Part shown: piece by piece, positions 25,600-34,364 of the stretch
Layout: every line of letters begins with the position of its first letter
Position numbering within the stretch: position 1 is the first letter of the stretch
NCBI RefSeq assembly: GCF_001570545.1
Contig: NZ_BBXD01000014.1
Span: 1 to 64,000 of the forward strand
Source: Herbidospora mongoliensis
Lineage (GTDB): Bacteria > Actinomycetota > Actinomycetes > Streptosporangiales > Streptosporangiaceae
Direction: 5' to 3'
Length of the DNA stretch: 64,000 nt
Position numbers and translations under genes: made by a program
Notes under the pieces: generated by a model
Seen by the model: only the letters and a program-made list of their open reading frames with translations
Database searches by the model: none
Told to the model about the DNA's origin: nothing

Positions 25600-26511
25600 A
25601 TGACTGTGACTTTCCGGCCGCCGACCCGGGCGGATCTCACCGAGATCGCCGCCGTTCTCGGCACCGATGGGCCCAATGAGCTCGGCCAGAGCGTGCTGGG
25701 CATCGGTCTGCTCGAAGGTGAGTGGAGCAGCGCGACGTTCGACCCCGCCACCGACGCCTGGGTGGCCGTCGGCGAAGACGGCTCGATCGTCGCCTACGGG
25801 CACGCGACCCTCAACGGGCCCGGGCTCGTCAGGTCATGGGGAGTGGTGCGTCCCGACCGTCGCGGCGAAGGCATCGGCACCGCGTTGCTCGACCGCATCG
25901 AAGAACGGGCCGACGACCTCCTGGCCGGTTCGTCTCCGGCCACGTTCCGCCATTCCGTCACCGCGACCGACCAGGCCATCGCCGGCATGCTCCGGGGCCG
26001 TGGGTTGAGCCCGGTCCGCCATTTCTGGTACATGCACCTCGACCTGGCCGACCCGATCACGCCCTCTTCGGACGCCTTCGACATCCGCCCACTCATCGGC
26101 CCCGACGAGCTCAGATCCGTCCACGGCGTTCTCCAGGCCGCCTTCGCCGACGACTGGGGCTACCAGCCCGAGCCCTTCGACCAGTGGGCCGGAGAGCAGA
26201 CCGACGACCCGGCCCACTGGCTGCTGGCCTCGGACGGCGGTCGGCCCGTCGCCGCGCTGATCACCAGAACCGAAGGCACCCGGGGCTGGATCGCCGAACT
26301 CGGCGTGCTGCCTGCCCACCGGGGCCGGGGCATCGCGGACGCCCTCCTCCGCCGGGCCTTCACCGCGTTCCGCGCCCGTGGCCTGAAAGACGCGATGCTG
26401 AACGTGGACGCCGCCAACCCGACCGGCGCGACCAGGCTCTACGAGAACGCGGGGATGCGGGTCATCTGGCGCTGGGACCTCTGGGAACGCGTCGCCACCG
26501 ATCACGCCTGA
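25600..26511 (+). CDS. Tandem GNAT acetyltransferase
   Basis: A 303-residue protein made of two GNAT domains. The N-terminal one (about 1-140) has VVRPDRRGEGIGTALLDRI, and the C-terminal one (about 155-300) has GVLPAHRGRGIADALLRRAF, both with the R-x-x-G-x-G/A pyrophosphate loop for acetyl-CoA. This is the layout of mycothiol synthase-like proteins, but I cannot assign that reaction. Start at ATG 25600 follows TATTTT at 25588-25593 by 6 nt, again leaderless. Confidence 0.82.
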   Translation: MTVTFRPPTRADLTEIAAVLGTDGPNELGQSVLGIGLLEGEWSSATFDPATDAWVAVGEDGSIVAYGHATLNGPGLVRSWGVVRPDRRGEGIGTALLDRIEERADDLLAGSSPATFRHSVTATDQAIAGMLRGRGLSPVRHFWYMHLDLADPITPSSDAFDIRPLIGPDELRSVHGVLQAAFADDWGYQPEPFDQWAGEQTDDPAHWLLASDGGRPVAALITRTEGTRGWIAELGVLPAHRGRGIADALLRRAFTAFRARGLKDAMLNVDAANPTGATRLYENAGMRVIWRWDLWERVATDHA

Positions 26512-26597
26512 CGAGTCATGCGCGGGGCATTCGACCGCACTCTTGCCAAAGTGTCAGAGAACACCACAAATCGATCATCGCGTGAAACGATCACCCG

Positions 26598-26951
26598 ATG
26601 CGAATTCTCATCTCCGCCTTGTCCGCCGCGGCGCTCCTCTTGACCGCGACCCCCGCACAGGCCGCCGCGCCCAAGGACCCGGTGAAGGCCGTCCGGGCGC
26701 TGCTGTCACCCGGCAAGGGGGTCAGGTTCACCGACGTCACCGACATCGTGACCAATGGCGACGGCGTCACCGTTCAGCGGCGCACCGGATCCCTCATGTT
26801 CGGGAAGGGGAGGATCGCCGCGTCCGACATCACCGCGACGTGGGAGAAGACCCCCTTCGGCGACTCCCACGACAACGGGCGGACGATCCGGATCGGGCGC
26901 GAACCTGGTGACCACGAAGACGTTATAACCGTCCGAAATCCTCGTTTGTAG
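26598..26951 (+). CDS. Small secreted protein
   Basis: A 117-residue protein with a signal peptide (MRILISALSAAALLLTA, cleavage near AQA-AAP at about 24). The mature part contains VRFTDVTDIV and RRTGSLMFGKGRIAASDITATW, which I associate with a group of longer secreted actinomycete proteins. The end (DVITVRNPRL) is abrupt, so the gene may be truncated at its 3' end. Function unknown. Confidence 0.55.
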   Translation: MRILISALSAAALLLTATPAQAAAPKDPVKAVRALLSPGKGVRFTDVTDIVTNGDGVTVQRRTGSLMFGKGRIAASDITATWEKTPFGDSHDNGRTIRIGREPGDHEDVITVRNPRL

Positions 26952-26967
26952 GCGATCGTTTACTCCG

Positions 26968-26997
26968 TTGCAACACGGATTAATGTCGGGACAATAG
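26968..26997 (+). promoter_or_regulatory. Candidate promoter of the secreted hydrolase gene
   Basis: TTGCAA (26968-26973) and CAATAG (26992-26997) are separated by 18 bp, in the AT-rich gap before the gene starting at 27071. The match is moderate; a second TTGAAA lies just downstream. Confidence 0.3.
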
Positions 26998-27070
26998 TTG
27001 AAAGTTTAACCTCGTGCTGTTTCGTGAGCTTTGTGTGGCTTGCGGGACGTAAGTGCACGAGAGGAATACC

Positions 27071-29410
27071 ATGAGGCTTTCTAGGGCTGCCGCGATCCTC
27101 GCGGTGGTGACGGGGTTAATCTCCCTGCCCCTCCCCGCGTCCGCCGACACCTGGTCTGTTGTCGAGGTCGACGGGGGATACAAGGTCACGTTGACGCTCG
27201 ACGAACCCCTGCCGGTCCGGGACTCCGTTCCCGAACTGGCGGTGGACGGTGAGTCGCTCGGCTTCGCCACCGAGAGCGCCGACGGTCACACCCTGACCCT
27301 GCTCACCGACGACCCGCGCGCCGCCGGCGCCGGCAGTGTCGAGGTCGCCTGGAACGGTGTGGTCGAGTCGTCGGCGCAGGTCAGGTCCAGGGCCATATAC
27401 ACCCCGCCCGCTGACCCCCAGCCCTCGACGATCCCCACGGACCCGGGTGTGCTTGGACCGTTCGAAGTCACCGAGACCGACTACGACCTGGGCTCGCAGG
27501 CCATCGCCCTGGAAGGTCTCGGCGGTCGGCTCGGCGAGCTGAAGGCCCGTGTGTACGCGCCCACCGGTGCCACCGGGCGGCGTCCGCTGGTGCTGTTCCT
27601 CCACGGCCGGCACTCCGCCTGCTACGACGCGGTGACCCGCCGCACGAGCAACGCCGCCTGGCCGTGCCCGGCGCCGCAGATCCCGATCGACAGCTACACC
27701 GGCTACAAGGGTCCGGCTGACGCGCTGGCCAGCCACGGCTACATCGTCGTCTCGGTCAGCGCCAATGCGGTCAACGCGTTCGACGCCAACTTCTCCGAGG
27801 ACCGGGGCGCGCTGGCGCGTGGCGAGGTCGTCATGCGGCACCTCGACCTGATCAACGAGGCCGAGAAGGGCAAGGGCGACCCGCAGCTCGTCGCCCTGTT
27901 CAAGGGCCGGGTCGACCTGGACAACGTCGGCATGATGGGCCACTCGCGCGGTGGCGAGGGTGTGGCCAAGGCCGTGCTGATGAACGCCGGGCGGGCCAAG
28001 CCCTACGGCGTGCGCGCCGTGCTGCCGCTGGCGCCGACCGACTTCGCGCGGGCGTCGCTGCCGGGCATCCCGACGCTGACGATCCTGCCGTACTGCGACG
28101 GAGACGTCTCCAACCAGCAGGGTCAGCACTTCTACGACGACTCCCTGTACGCCGCCCCCGGCGACACCGCCTTCCGGTCGGTCCAGATGGTCATGGGCAC
28201 CGACCACAACTTCTTCAACACCGAGTGGACGCCCGGCGTGGCCACCGCCCCCGCCTCCGACGACTGGTCGAACAACAACGACCCCGTCTGCGGCAACCGC
28301 GCGGCCTCCCGTCTGCTGCCCGCTGAGCAGTACAACGTCGGCACTGCCCTGATGGCCGGGTTCTTCCGGCTCGTCCAGGGCCAGGAGACGGCGCTGCTGC
28401 CGCTGTTCGACGGCAGCAACAAGTCCGTCGCCTCGGCCGGCCGGGCCGTCGTCTACTCCGTCGCCCAGGCCCCGGCCGCGAGCCGGATCGACGTCGACAC
28501 CTTCTCGGGGTCGACGATCTCGACGACCTCCGGCTCGGCGACCGGCGTCATCTGCGCCAGCATGCTCGACCGCTCCCCGCAGAGCGGCCTGCCCTCCTGC
28601 GCGACCAAGCTGACCACCTCGCAGGCCCCGTCGTGGACCCCCGCGACCTACCTGCCGAACGCCACGGCGACCTCGCTCCTGCGGTTCACCTGGGCAGACA
28701 CCACCGGCAAGCTCACCGTGCCGCTGGCAGAGCGGAACATCTCGAAGGCCGAATACCTGACCTTCCGGGTCGCCCGTGACGAGAACATCCCGGCCGCGCA
28801 GCCGCTCGACCTCGCGCTCACCCTGGTCGACGGCCGCGACCGCAGCGTCACCGTGCCGGTCTCCTCGCTGAGCACCGCGCTCGAGGCGCTGCCCGGACTC
28901 GCGTCCCCGCTGCCGAAGACCTGGCTGCGGGCGGTCCGCCTGCCGCTGGCCGGACTCAGCGGCATCGACAAGAAGGACATCAAGGAGGTGTCGCTGACCG
29001 GATCCTCGGCCACCGGCGCCGTCTACCTGGCCGACCTGTCGTTCACCCGCTACCGCGTCGGCGAGGAGACCATCGCCACGCTGCCGCAGGTCTCGGTCGG
29101 CGACGTGACCGTGGTCGAGGGCAACGGGCCGGGCACGGCGACCATCCCGCTGACCCTGTCGCGGGCCGCCGCCCAGCCGGTGACCGTGTCGGTGCAGGCC
29201 CTGTCGGCCGGTACCAACCCGGTGATCGCCTCGCTGGCGACGTCCATCACCATCCCGGCCGGTTCGACCGGCGGCACCTTCACGGTGCCGGTGACCGGTA
29301 ACACGATCAAGTCCACGACGGCGCAGTCGTACCAGGTCGTGGCCGGTGTCTCGGCCGGCGCGACCGTCGGCGACGGCTTCGCCCGCCTGGTCGTCACCGA
29401 AGACGACTGA
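27071..29410 (+). CDS. Secreted alpha/beta-hydrolase with C-terminal Calx-beta-like domain
   Basis: A 779-residue exported protein. Signal peptide about 1-26 (cleavage after ASA). A beta-rich N-terminal region, then a chlorophyllase/PET-hydrolase-like alpha/beta hydrolase domain with LFLHGRHSACYD and nucleophile elbow MMGHSRGGEG, then a long linker domain. The C-terminus (about 675-779) has the Calx-beta pattern VTVVEGNGPGTATIPLTLS, usually a calcium-binding extracellular module. ATG 27071 is preceded by AGAGGA at 7 nt; the GTG at 27053 lacks this. Likely an extracellular esterase on a polymer or wall-bound substrate. Confidence 0.8.
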   Translation: MRLSRAAAILAVVTGLISLPLPASADTWSVVEVDGGYKVTLTLDEPLPVRDSVPELAVDGESLGFATESADGHTLTLLTDDPRAAGAGSVEVAWNGVVESSAQVRSRAIYTPPADPQPSTIPTDPGVLGPFEVTETDYDLGSQAIALEGLGGRLGELKARVYAPTGATGRRPLVLFLHGRHSACYDAVTRRTSNAAWPCPAPQIPIDSYTGYKGPADALASHGYIVVSVSANAVNAFDANFSEDRGALARGEVVMRHLDLINEAEKGKGDPQLVALFKGRVDLDNVGMMGHSRGGEGVAKAVLMNAGRAKPYGVRAVLPLAPTDFARASLPGIPTLTILPYCDGDVSNQQGQHFYDDSLYAAPGDTAFRSVQMVMGTDHNFFNTEWTPGVATAPASDDWSNNNDPVCGNRAASRLLPAEQYNVGTALMAGFFRLVQGQETALLPLFDGSNKSVASAGRAVVYSVAQAPAASRIDVDTFSGSTISTTSGSATGVICASMLDRSPQSGLPSCATKLTTSQAPSWTPATYLPNATATSLLRFTWADTTGKLTVPLAERNISKAEYLTFRVARDENIPAAQPLDLALTLVDGRDRSVTVPVSSLSTALEALPGLASPLPKTWLRAVRLPLAGLSGIDKKDIKEVSLTGSSATGAVYLADLSFTRYRVGEETIATLPQVSVGDVTVVEGNGPGTATIPLTLSRAAAQPVTVSVQALSAGTNPVIASLATSITIPAGSTGGTFTVPVTGNTIKSTTAQSYQVVAGVSAGATVGDGFARLVVTEDD

Positions 29411-29424
29411 GAGTAGAAGAGAAG

Positions 29425-29460
29425 GGGCCGGTCCGTACTCGCGGGCCGGCCCGTTTCCTT
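29425..29460 (+). terminator. Hairpin terminator
   Basis: GGGCCGG (29425-29431) pairs with CCGGCCC (29446-29452) and is followed by a T-rich tail (GTTTCCTT), 14 nt after the secreted hydrolase stop. Confidence 0.6.
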
Positions 29461-29543
29461 CTCGCCGTCGATGGTCGAAAAGCTCTTTTTTCCGTTACGG
29501 CTCCGCCTGGCCGGCCACCCGACGAAGTGCCCCGGACCGAGTC

Positions 29544-30554
29544 TCACGCAGCCCTTCTCCGCAGGCTCGGGTCAACGAGGGCCGGAGGCAGGTAGGCGGC
29601 CTCGTCACGCGAGCCGACGTCGGTGCCCGGCGGCACGATCTCGTCGATCCGGTCGAGGATCTCCTCGCTGAGCACGACGTCCATCCCAGCGAGCAGGTCG
29701 TCGAACTGCTCCATCGTGCGCGGTCCGATGATCGCGCTGGTCACGCCGGGATGCGCGATCGCGAAGGCCATCGCGAGGTGCGTCATCGGCAGCCCCGCCT
29801 TCTCGGCCAGCGGAACGATCTGCTCGACGACATCCAGTCGCCGCTCGTCGCTGAACGATGAGAACCGCGCGGCCCGTCGCAGATCGGTCGTCTGACCCTT
29901 GCGAAGGCGACCGGTCAGCATCCCCTTCGCGAGCGGGCTCCACACCAGCGTGCCCATCCCATACCGCTGAGCGACCGGCAGCACCTCGGATTCGATGCCC
30001 CGGTTGAGGATCGAGTAGGTCGGCTGCTCGGTGCGGAACCGCTCCAGTCCCCGTCGCTCGGCCACCCACTGCGCCTCGACGATGTCCGAGGCGGGCATCG
30101 TGGACGACCCGATCACCCGCACCTTCCCGCTGCGCACCAGGTCGGACAGTGCCGACAGCGTGTCCTCGATGTCGGTCTCAGGGTCCGGCCGATGGATTTG
30201 ATAGAGGTCGATGTGGTCGGTCCGCAGACGGCGGAGGGAATCCTCCACCGCCCTCATGATCCAGCGCCGCGAGTTCCCGCGTTGGTTGGGGTCGTCACCC
30301 ATCGGCAGACTCAGCTTGGTCGCCAGCACGACCTCGTCCCGGCGCCCCTTGAGCGCCTGTCCGACGATCTCCTCCGACTCCCCGCGCGAGTAGACGTCGG
30401 CGGTGTCGACGAAGTTGATCCCCGCGTCCAGCGCCTTGTGGATGATGCGGATCGCTTCGTCGTGGTCGGGGTTGCCCATGGCCCCGAACATCATCGCGCC
30501 GAGCGCGTAGGGGCTGACCTTGATACCGGTCCGGCCGAGCGTGCGGTAACGCAT
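29544..30554 (-). CDS. Aldo/keto reductase
   Basis: A 336-residue AKR. The tetrad is visible: Asp in FVDTADVYS, Tyr in the same motif, Lys in VVLATKLS and His in LYQIHRPD. The NADPH-binding C-terminal motif is IIGPRTMEQF. NAD(P)H-dependent reduction of carbonyls is expected. GGAGGAG precedes the ATG at 30554. It diverges from a TetR gene, with a double palindromic operator between them, so it is the probable target. Confidence 0.9.
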   Translation of the reverse strand: MRYRTLGRTGIKVSPYALGAMMFGAMGNPDHDEAIRIIHKALDAGINFVDTADVYSRGESEEIVGQALKGRRDEVVLATKLSLPMGDDPNQRGNSRRWIMRAVEDSLRRLRTDHIDLYQIHRPDPETDIEDTLSALSDLVRSGKVRVIGSSTMPASDIVEAQWVAERRGLERFRTEQPTYSILNRGIESEVLPVAQRYGMGTLVWSPLAKGMLTGRLRKGQTTDLRRAARFSSFSDERRLDVVEQIVPLAEKAGLPMTHLAMAFAIAHPGVTSAIIGPRTMEQFDDLLAGMDVVLSEEILDRIDEIVPPGTDVGSRDEAAYLPPALVDPSLRRRAA

Positions 30555-30579
30555 GCGGCTCCTCCTGACAGAGGGTAAA

Positions 30580-30627
30580 TTAAGCGGAACGTCTTTCCGG
30601 AACTATACGGAAAAGCTTTCCGCTTAA
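30580..30627. promoter_or_regulatory. Double TetR operator between AKR and TetR genes
   Basis: Two copies of CGGAA-N5-TTCCG lie at 30585-30599 and 30608-30622, 23 bp centre to centre. The whole block is a larger dyad bounded by TTAAG (30580-30584) and CTTAA (30623-30627). A TATAGT -10 hexamer for the AKR promoter (minus strand, 30607-30602) lies between the two sites, so bound repressor would block it. Confidence 0.75.
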
Positions 30628-30644
30628 GCAAGTGAAGGAGTGCC

Positions 30645-31220
30645 GTGACGGAGACCCCGGCGCCGCGCCCGCTGCGCGCCGACGCGCGACGCAACGTCGA
30701 CGCCCTGCTCGAGGCCGCCAGAACCGTCTTCGGTACGTCCGGAGTCGACGCCCCCGCCAAGGAGATCGCCGACCTGGCGGGTGTCGGTGTCGGCACCCTC
30801 TACCGGCACTTCCCGCTGCGCTCCGACCTCGTCAAAGCCGTCTTCCAGCGCGGCGTCGACGCCTGCGCCGACGCCGCCCCCGCGTTGAGCGCGGCCCACG
30901 AACCGGGGGCGGCCCTGGCCGAATGGCTCCTGCGCTACACCGAGTTCCTCGCGACCAAACGCGGCCTCGCAAGCGCCCTCCACTCGGGCGACCCGGCGTT
31001 CGAGTCGCTGCCCGGCTATTTCATGGGCCGGTTGGGTCCGACGCTCGGGACGCTGCTCGAAACCGCGAGGTCGAGTGGCGAGATCCAGGCCGATGTGACC
31101 CCGGAAGACCTGCTCTACGCCGTCGCCACCCTCTCCCAGCACGGCGTCGCCTACAGCGGGCGCATGGTCGCCCTCCTCGTCGACGGCCTGCGCTACCGCG
31201 CCGTCAGCGGTCGTTCGTGA
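30645..31220 (+). CDS. TetR-family repressor divergent from AKR
   Basis: A 191-residue protein. HTH at about 13-58 (NVDALLEAARTVFGTSGVDAPAKEIADLAGVGVGTLYRHFPLRSDLV), followed by a typical C-terminal domain. AAGGAG at 30634-30639 is 5 nt before the GTG start. Divergence and the shared double operator point to autoregulation and control of the AKR. Its 3' end overlaps the MarR remnant by 17 nt. Confidence 0.88.
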   Translation: MTETPAPRPLRADARRNVDALLEAARTVFGTSGVDAPAKEIADLAGVGVGTLYRHFPLRSDLVKAVFQRGVDACADAAPALSAAHEPGAALAEWLLRYTEFLATKRGLASALHSGDPAFESLPGYFMGRLGPTLGTLLETARSSGEIQADVTPEDLLYAVATLSQHGVAYSGRMVALLVDGLRYRAVSGRS

Positions 31221-31500
31221 GGCGGTCGAGCAGTTCGATCAGGCGGCTCAGGTCTTCGTCCGGCCAGTTCTCGGTGCGGGCGTAGAACTCCCGCCCGCGT
31301 TCCTCCAGCGTCGCCGCCACCCGCCGGCGCCCCTCTTCGGTGAGCCCGACGATGACGCTGCGCCGGTCGTCGGGGGCGGGCGAACTGTCGAGCAGCCCGA
31401 GTGACCGCATCTTGCCGATCAGGGTGCTGGTGGAGCTGCGGTCCATGCCGACGGCCCCGGCGACCGCGCTGGGGCGGGCGGGCCCGAACGCGTTAAGCCA
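31204..31500 (-). pseudogene. MarR-family regulator lacking its 5' end
   Basis: The first ATG of the frame (31446) is inside the winged HTH (MDRSSTSTLIGKMRSLGLLDS, then DDRRSVIVGLTEEGRR). Recognisable MarR sequence (WLNAFGPARPSAVAGAVG) continues upstream without a start codon to about 31500, where an unrelated SDR fragment begins on the other strand. About 40-50 N-terminal residues are missing, including the dimerisation helix. Probably non-functional. Confidence 0.7.
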
Positions 31501-31502
31501 GC

Positions 31503-31919
31503 GGGCTCGCCCCCTGGCTGCTGACCCGCGAACTCCTCCCGGCCCTGCACCGGGCCCCGGAAGCCAGGATCGTCACCGTCGCCTCCCCGGCCGCCCGCCG
31601 CCACGGCACGCTCCGGCTGCCGGCGGACCTGACCGAGACGGTCCCGTTCACCGCGCGCGGATCGTCGGCGCACTACGGCAGGTCCAAGCTGCTCGACATC
31701 ATGTTCACCCTCGAACTCGCCCGCCGCCTGACCGGCACCGGCGTCACCGCCAACTGCCTGAACCCCGGCTTCAACACCACCGGCCTGGGCCGCGAACTGC
31801 GCTTCGCCGCGCCCCTGGAGAAGATCCTCACCCGGCTGATCCGGCCGCCGTCACTCGCCGACGACCCCGGCCTCCAGGCCAGGCTGTGGCGCGATACCGA
31901 ACGCATCCTCGACGGCTGA
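31503..31919 (+). pseudogene. SDR (oxidoreductase) 3' remnant
   Basis: From 31503 the frame reads as the C-terminal half of a protochlorophyllide-reductase-like SDR: GLAPWLLTRELLPAL, RIVTVASPAA, the catalytic HYGRSK and NCLNPGFNTTGLGREL. The N-terminal cofactor motif (about 95-100 residues) is missing and there is no start signal. With the MarR remnant this is one deletion scar with both genes cut at their 5' ends. Confidence 0.75.
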
Positions 31920-32005
31920 GGCCCCCGCCCGAGCGGTGGGAGCGCCGGGCGGGAGCCATTCAGAGCATGGGGCAGGCCGGTATATCCCCGGTATAGCCGC
32001 AGGTC

Positions 32006-32599
32006 TCAGAGCCAGCCGCGCGACCGCGCGACACTGACCGCCTCGGCCCGGTTGCGCGCCCCCGTCTTCCCGATCGCCGACGACAGGTAGTTCCGCACCG
32101 TCCCCTCGGTCAGGAACAGCGCGCGGGCGATGTCGGACACGCTCGCCCCGCCGTCGGCGGCGCGCAGCACATCACCTTCCCGTACGGTCAGCGGACTCGC
32201 CCCCACCGCCAGCGCGGTCACCGCGAGCTTCGGATCGACGACGCGTTCCCCCGCCATCACCCGCCGGACGGCGGCGGCGAGTTCGGCGGCCGGCGCGTCC
32301 TTCACCACGAACCCGGCCACTCCCGCGTCGAGGGCCCGCCGCAGGTAGCCGGGCCGCCCGAACGTCGTCACGATGATGACCCGCACCCCGGTCAGCCGCT
32401 CGGCCACCTCCAGCCCGGACAGCCCCGGCATCTCGATGTCCAGCAGCACCACATCGGGCCGATGCGCGGCCACCGCGGGCCCGACCTCGTCACCCCGGGC
32501 CACCTCGGACACCACCTCGATGTCCGGTTCGAGCCCGAGCAACGCGGCCAGGCCACCCCTCACCAGGTCCTGGTCGTCGGCGATGAGCACCCGGATCAC
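32006..32599 (-). CDS. NarL-type response regulator
   Basis: A 197-residue response regulator: receiver domain about 1-120 (DDQ acidic pocket, phospho-acceptor Asp in VVLLDIEMPG, Lys in FVVKDAPA), C-terminal LuxR HTH about 135-195 (LTVREGDVLRAADGGASVSDIA). GTG 32599 overlaps the kinase stop (GTGA). It should control the ABC genes upstream in the same operon, as in LiaR/DesR-type systems. Confidence 0.9.
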   Translation of the reverse strand: MIRVLIADDQDLVRGGLAALLGLEPDIEVVSEVARGDEVGPAVAAHRPDVVLLDIEMPGLSGLEVAERLTGVRVIIVTTFGRPGYLRRALDAGVAGFVVKDAPAAELAAAVRRVMAGERVVDPKLAVTALAVGASPLTVREGDVLRAADGGASVSDIARALFLTEGTVRNYLSSAIGKTGARNRAEAVSVARSRGWL

Positions 32600-33657
32600 G
32601 GCACCTCCACCCGCAGCCGGTAGCCGCCGTCCGGCAGGCCGCCCGCAGAAAGCGTGCCGCCGGACGCCTCGACCCGCTCGGCCAAACCGGCGAGCCCGCT
32701 GCCCGACCCCACGGTGACCGGGGCCCGGCCGTCGTCGCGGACCTCCAGGGACACCCCCCCAGGACCGAGGGTCAAGGTGACCCAGCATTCTCTGGCCTGG
32801 CTGTGCCGGAGCACGTTGGTCGCCGCCTCTCGTACAGCCCAGGCGAGTAGTGACTCAGAGCCGGACGGAACCGGTTCCGCGCCCGAGACGTGGAGCCGGA
32901 TCCCGGCGAGATCGAGCGCGGCACGGGCGTTGCGCAGCTCCTCGGGCAATGAGACCGCGCGGTATCCGGCCACGGCGTCCCGCACGTCGTCGAGGGCCTG
33001 GCGGGCCGTGCGCTCGACCCCGCCCATCTCGTCGGCGGCCCGTCCGGGGTCGGTCGCGGTCAGCCGGGCGGCGAGCTGGCTGCGGATGGTGATCGAGGTC
33101 AGCGTGTGGCCGAGAATGTCGTGCAGGTCCCGGGCGAACCGCAGCCGCTCGTTCTCCACCGCGAGCCGCTCGCTCTCCTCCCTGGCCTGGCTGAGCTGGG
33201 TGATCAGCCCCCGCATGTGGGTGAGCGCGTTTACGGCCGCCGCCTGTACGGCCATCGCCACCGGCACCCACCACACGAACCCCTCGCCGTGGACGAGCAG
33301 CACCCCGACATTCACAGCCATGGTCACGACCAGCCCGGCCGCCAGAAAGGACGACGACCCCAGCACGGAGATCACGAACAGCCAGGAGGTGTACGCCCAG
33401 GGCGCCCCCAGCAGCGGATAGAGCGCCGCCACCGCCGCCAGCAGCCCACCGACGCTCCACCGGTCGGCCACGTCGACGCCGAAGGCCCGCCACATGATCC
33501 GTCCCCAGCAGACGGCGAACACACCGACGAGCACCACGATGCCGACGATCTGCCACCAGGGAGGCCGCTCACGGAACGCCTCCCACAGCGGCCAGACCAG
33601 CACGAGCAGCCAGCCGAGCGAGGTCAGCCGCGCGAGCATCAGCACCCGGTGGTTCAC
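32596..33657 (-). CDS. HisKA_3 sensor histidine kinase
   Basis: A 353-residue kinase. The N-terminal half has about five membrane segments; the dimerisation box is RFARDLHDILGHTLTSI with the phospho-His in DLHD; the ATPase domain contains the N box AVREAATNVLRHS and DDGR. The start GTG at 33657 overlaps the permease stop by 4 nt, which settles it against a much longer open frame to 34266 that only mirrors the permease gene. The membrane sensor has almost no extracellular loop, suggesting sensing within the bilayer or via the ABC pair. Confidence 0.88.
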   Translation of the reverse strand: MNHRVLMLARLTSLGWLLVLVWPLWEAFRERPPWWQIVGIVVLVGVFAVCWGRIMWRAFGVDVADRWSVGGLLAAVAALYPLLGAPWAYTSWLFVISVLGSSSFLAAGLVVTMAVNVGVLLVHGEGFVWWVPVAMAVQAAAVNALTHMRGLITQLSQAREESERLAVENERLRFARDLHDILGHTLTSITIRSQLAARLTATDPGRAADEMGGVERTARQALDDVRDAVAGYRAVSLPEELRNARAALDLAGIRLHVSGAEPVPSGSESLLAWAVREAATNVLRHSQARECWVTLTLGPGGVSLEVRDDGRAPVTVGSGSGLAGLAERVEASGGTLSAGGLPDGGYRLRVEVP

Positions 33658-34364
33658 CTCCACATGGCCCTCCGATATCGCCACACCCCGAGCAGGACGA
33701 ACAGCGCCGTCCACCCGGCCAGCACCAGCGCCGACGTCCCGGTCGGCGGCAGCCCGTCGAGCGCCCGCCACCCCAGCGACCCCGACTGGTAGGCCGGACT
33801 GTACTCGGCCACCACCCGGAACCAACCGGGCATCCGGGAGACCGGCAGCCACAGCCCGCCGAGCACCGCCAGCAGGAAGAAGACGACCATCGTGGCGATG
33901 TTCGCCGACTGGCCCTTGAGCGCGTAACCGAACGCCACCCCGAGCGCCGCGAACGGCACCACCCCGACCCAGATGAGCAGCGGCAACACCAGCCACGTGC
34001 CCACGGGCAACCGCACCCCGCCCAGCAGCGCCCCGGCCGCCAGCACGATCACCACGCTCGGCAGCACGGCCAGCATCCCCGCGACCACCTTGGACACGAT
34101 GTAGCCGTGAGCGGGCAGCGGTGTGACCGCGAGCTGCCGCAGCCACCCGCTCGCCCGCTCCATCGCGATCGCCCCGCCGATGAACAACGCACCCCCCATC
34201 GCCCCGTACGTCGCCATCGACACCATGGAGACCGGTCCGGACGCCAGATCGAGCACCTTCGTCCACAACAGGTAGAGCAGGACCGGGAACCCGGCCAGGA
34301 AGACCAGGTTGACCGGGCTGGACATCCCGCGCCGCACCTCGAAGAGCAGGAAAGACCGCATCAC
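33654..34364 (-). CDS. ABC-2-type transporter permease
   Basis: A 236-residue integral membrane protein with six hydrophobic segments and the ABC-2 layout. ATG 34364 overlaps the ATPase stop (ATGA) and its own TGA overlaps the kinase GTG. With the ATPase it forms a DrrAB/LiaFGH-like exporter, probably for a lipid-active drug, peptide or lipid. Confidence 0.87.
   Translation of the reverse strand: MMRSFLLFEVRRGMSSPVNLVFLAGFPVLLYLLWTKVLDLASGPVSMVSMATYGAMGGALFIGGAIAMERASGWLRQLAVTPLPAHGYIVSKVVAGMLAVLPSVVIVLAAGALLGGVRLPVGTWLVLPLLIWVGVVPFAALGVAFGYALKGQSANIATMVVFFLLAVLGGLWLPVSRMPGWFRVVAEYSPAYQSGSLGWRALDGLPPTGTSALVLAGWTALFVLLGVWRYRRAMWR

Noticed and set aside
32600-32788. N-terminal extension of the response regulator to 32788
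   Set aside because: Shadow of the kinase 3' end; the receiver domain starts at GTG 32599.
33654-34266. N-terminal extension of the histidine kinase to 34266
   Set aside because: The extension is the shadow of the permease gene; the GTG at 33657 overlapping the permease stop is the natural start.
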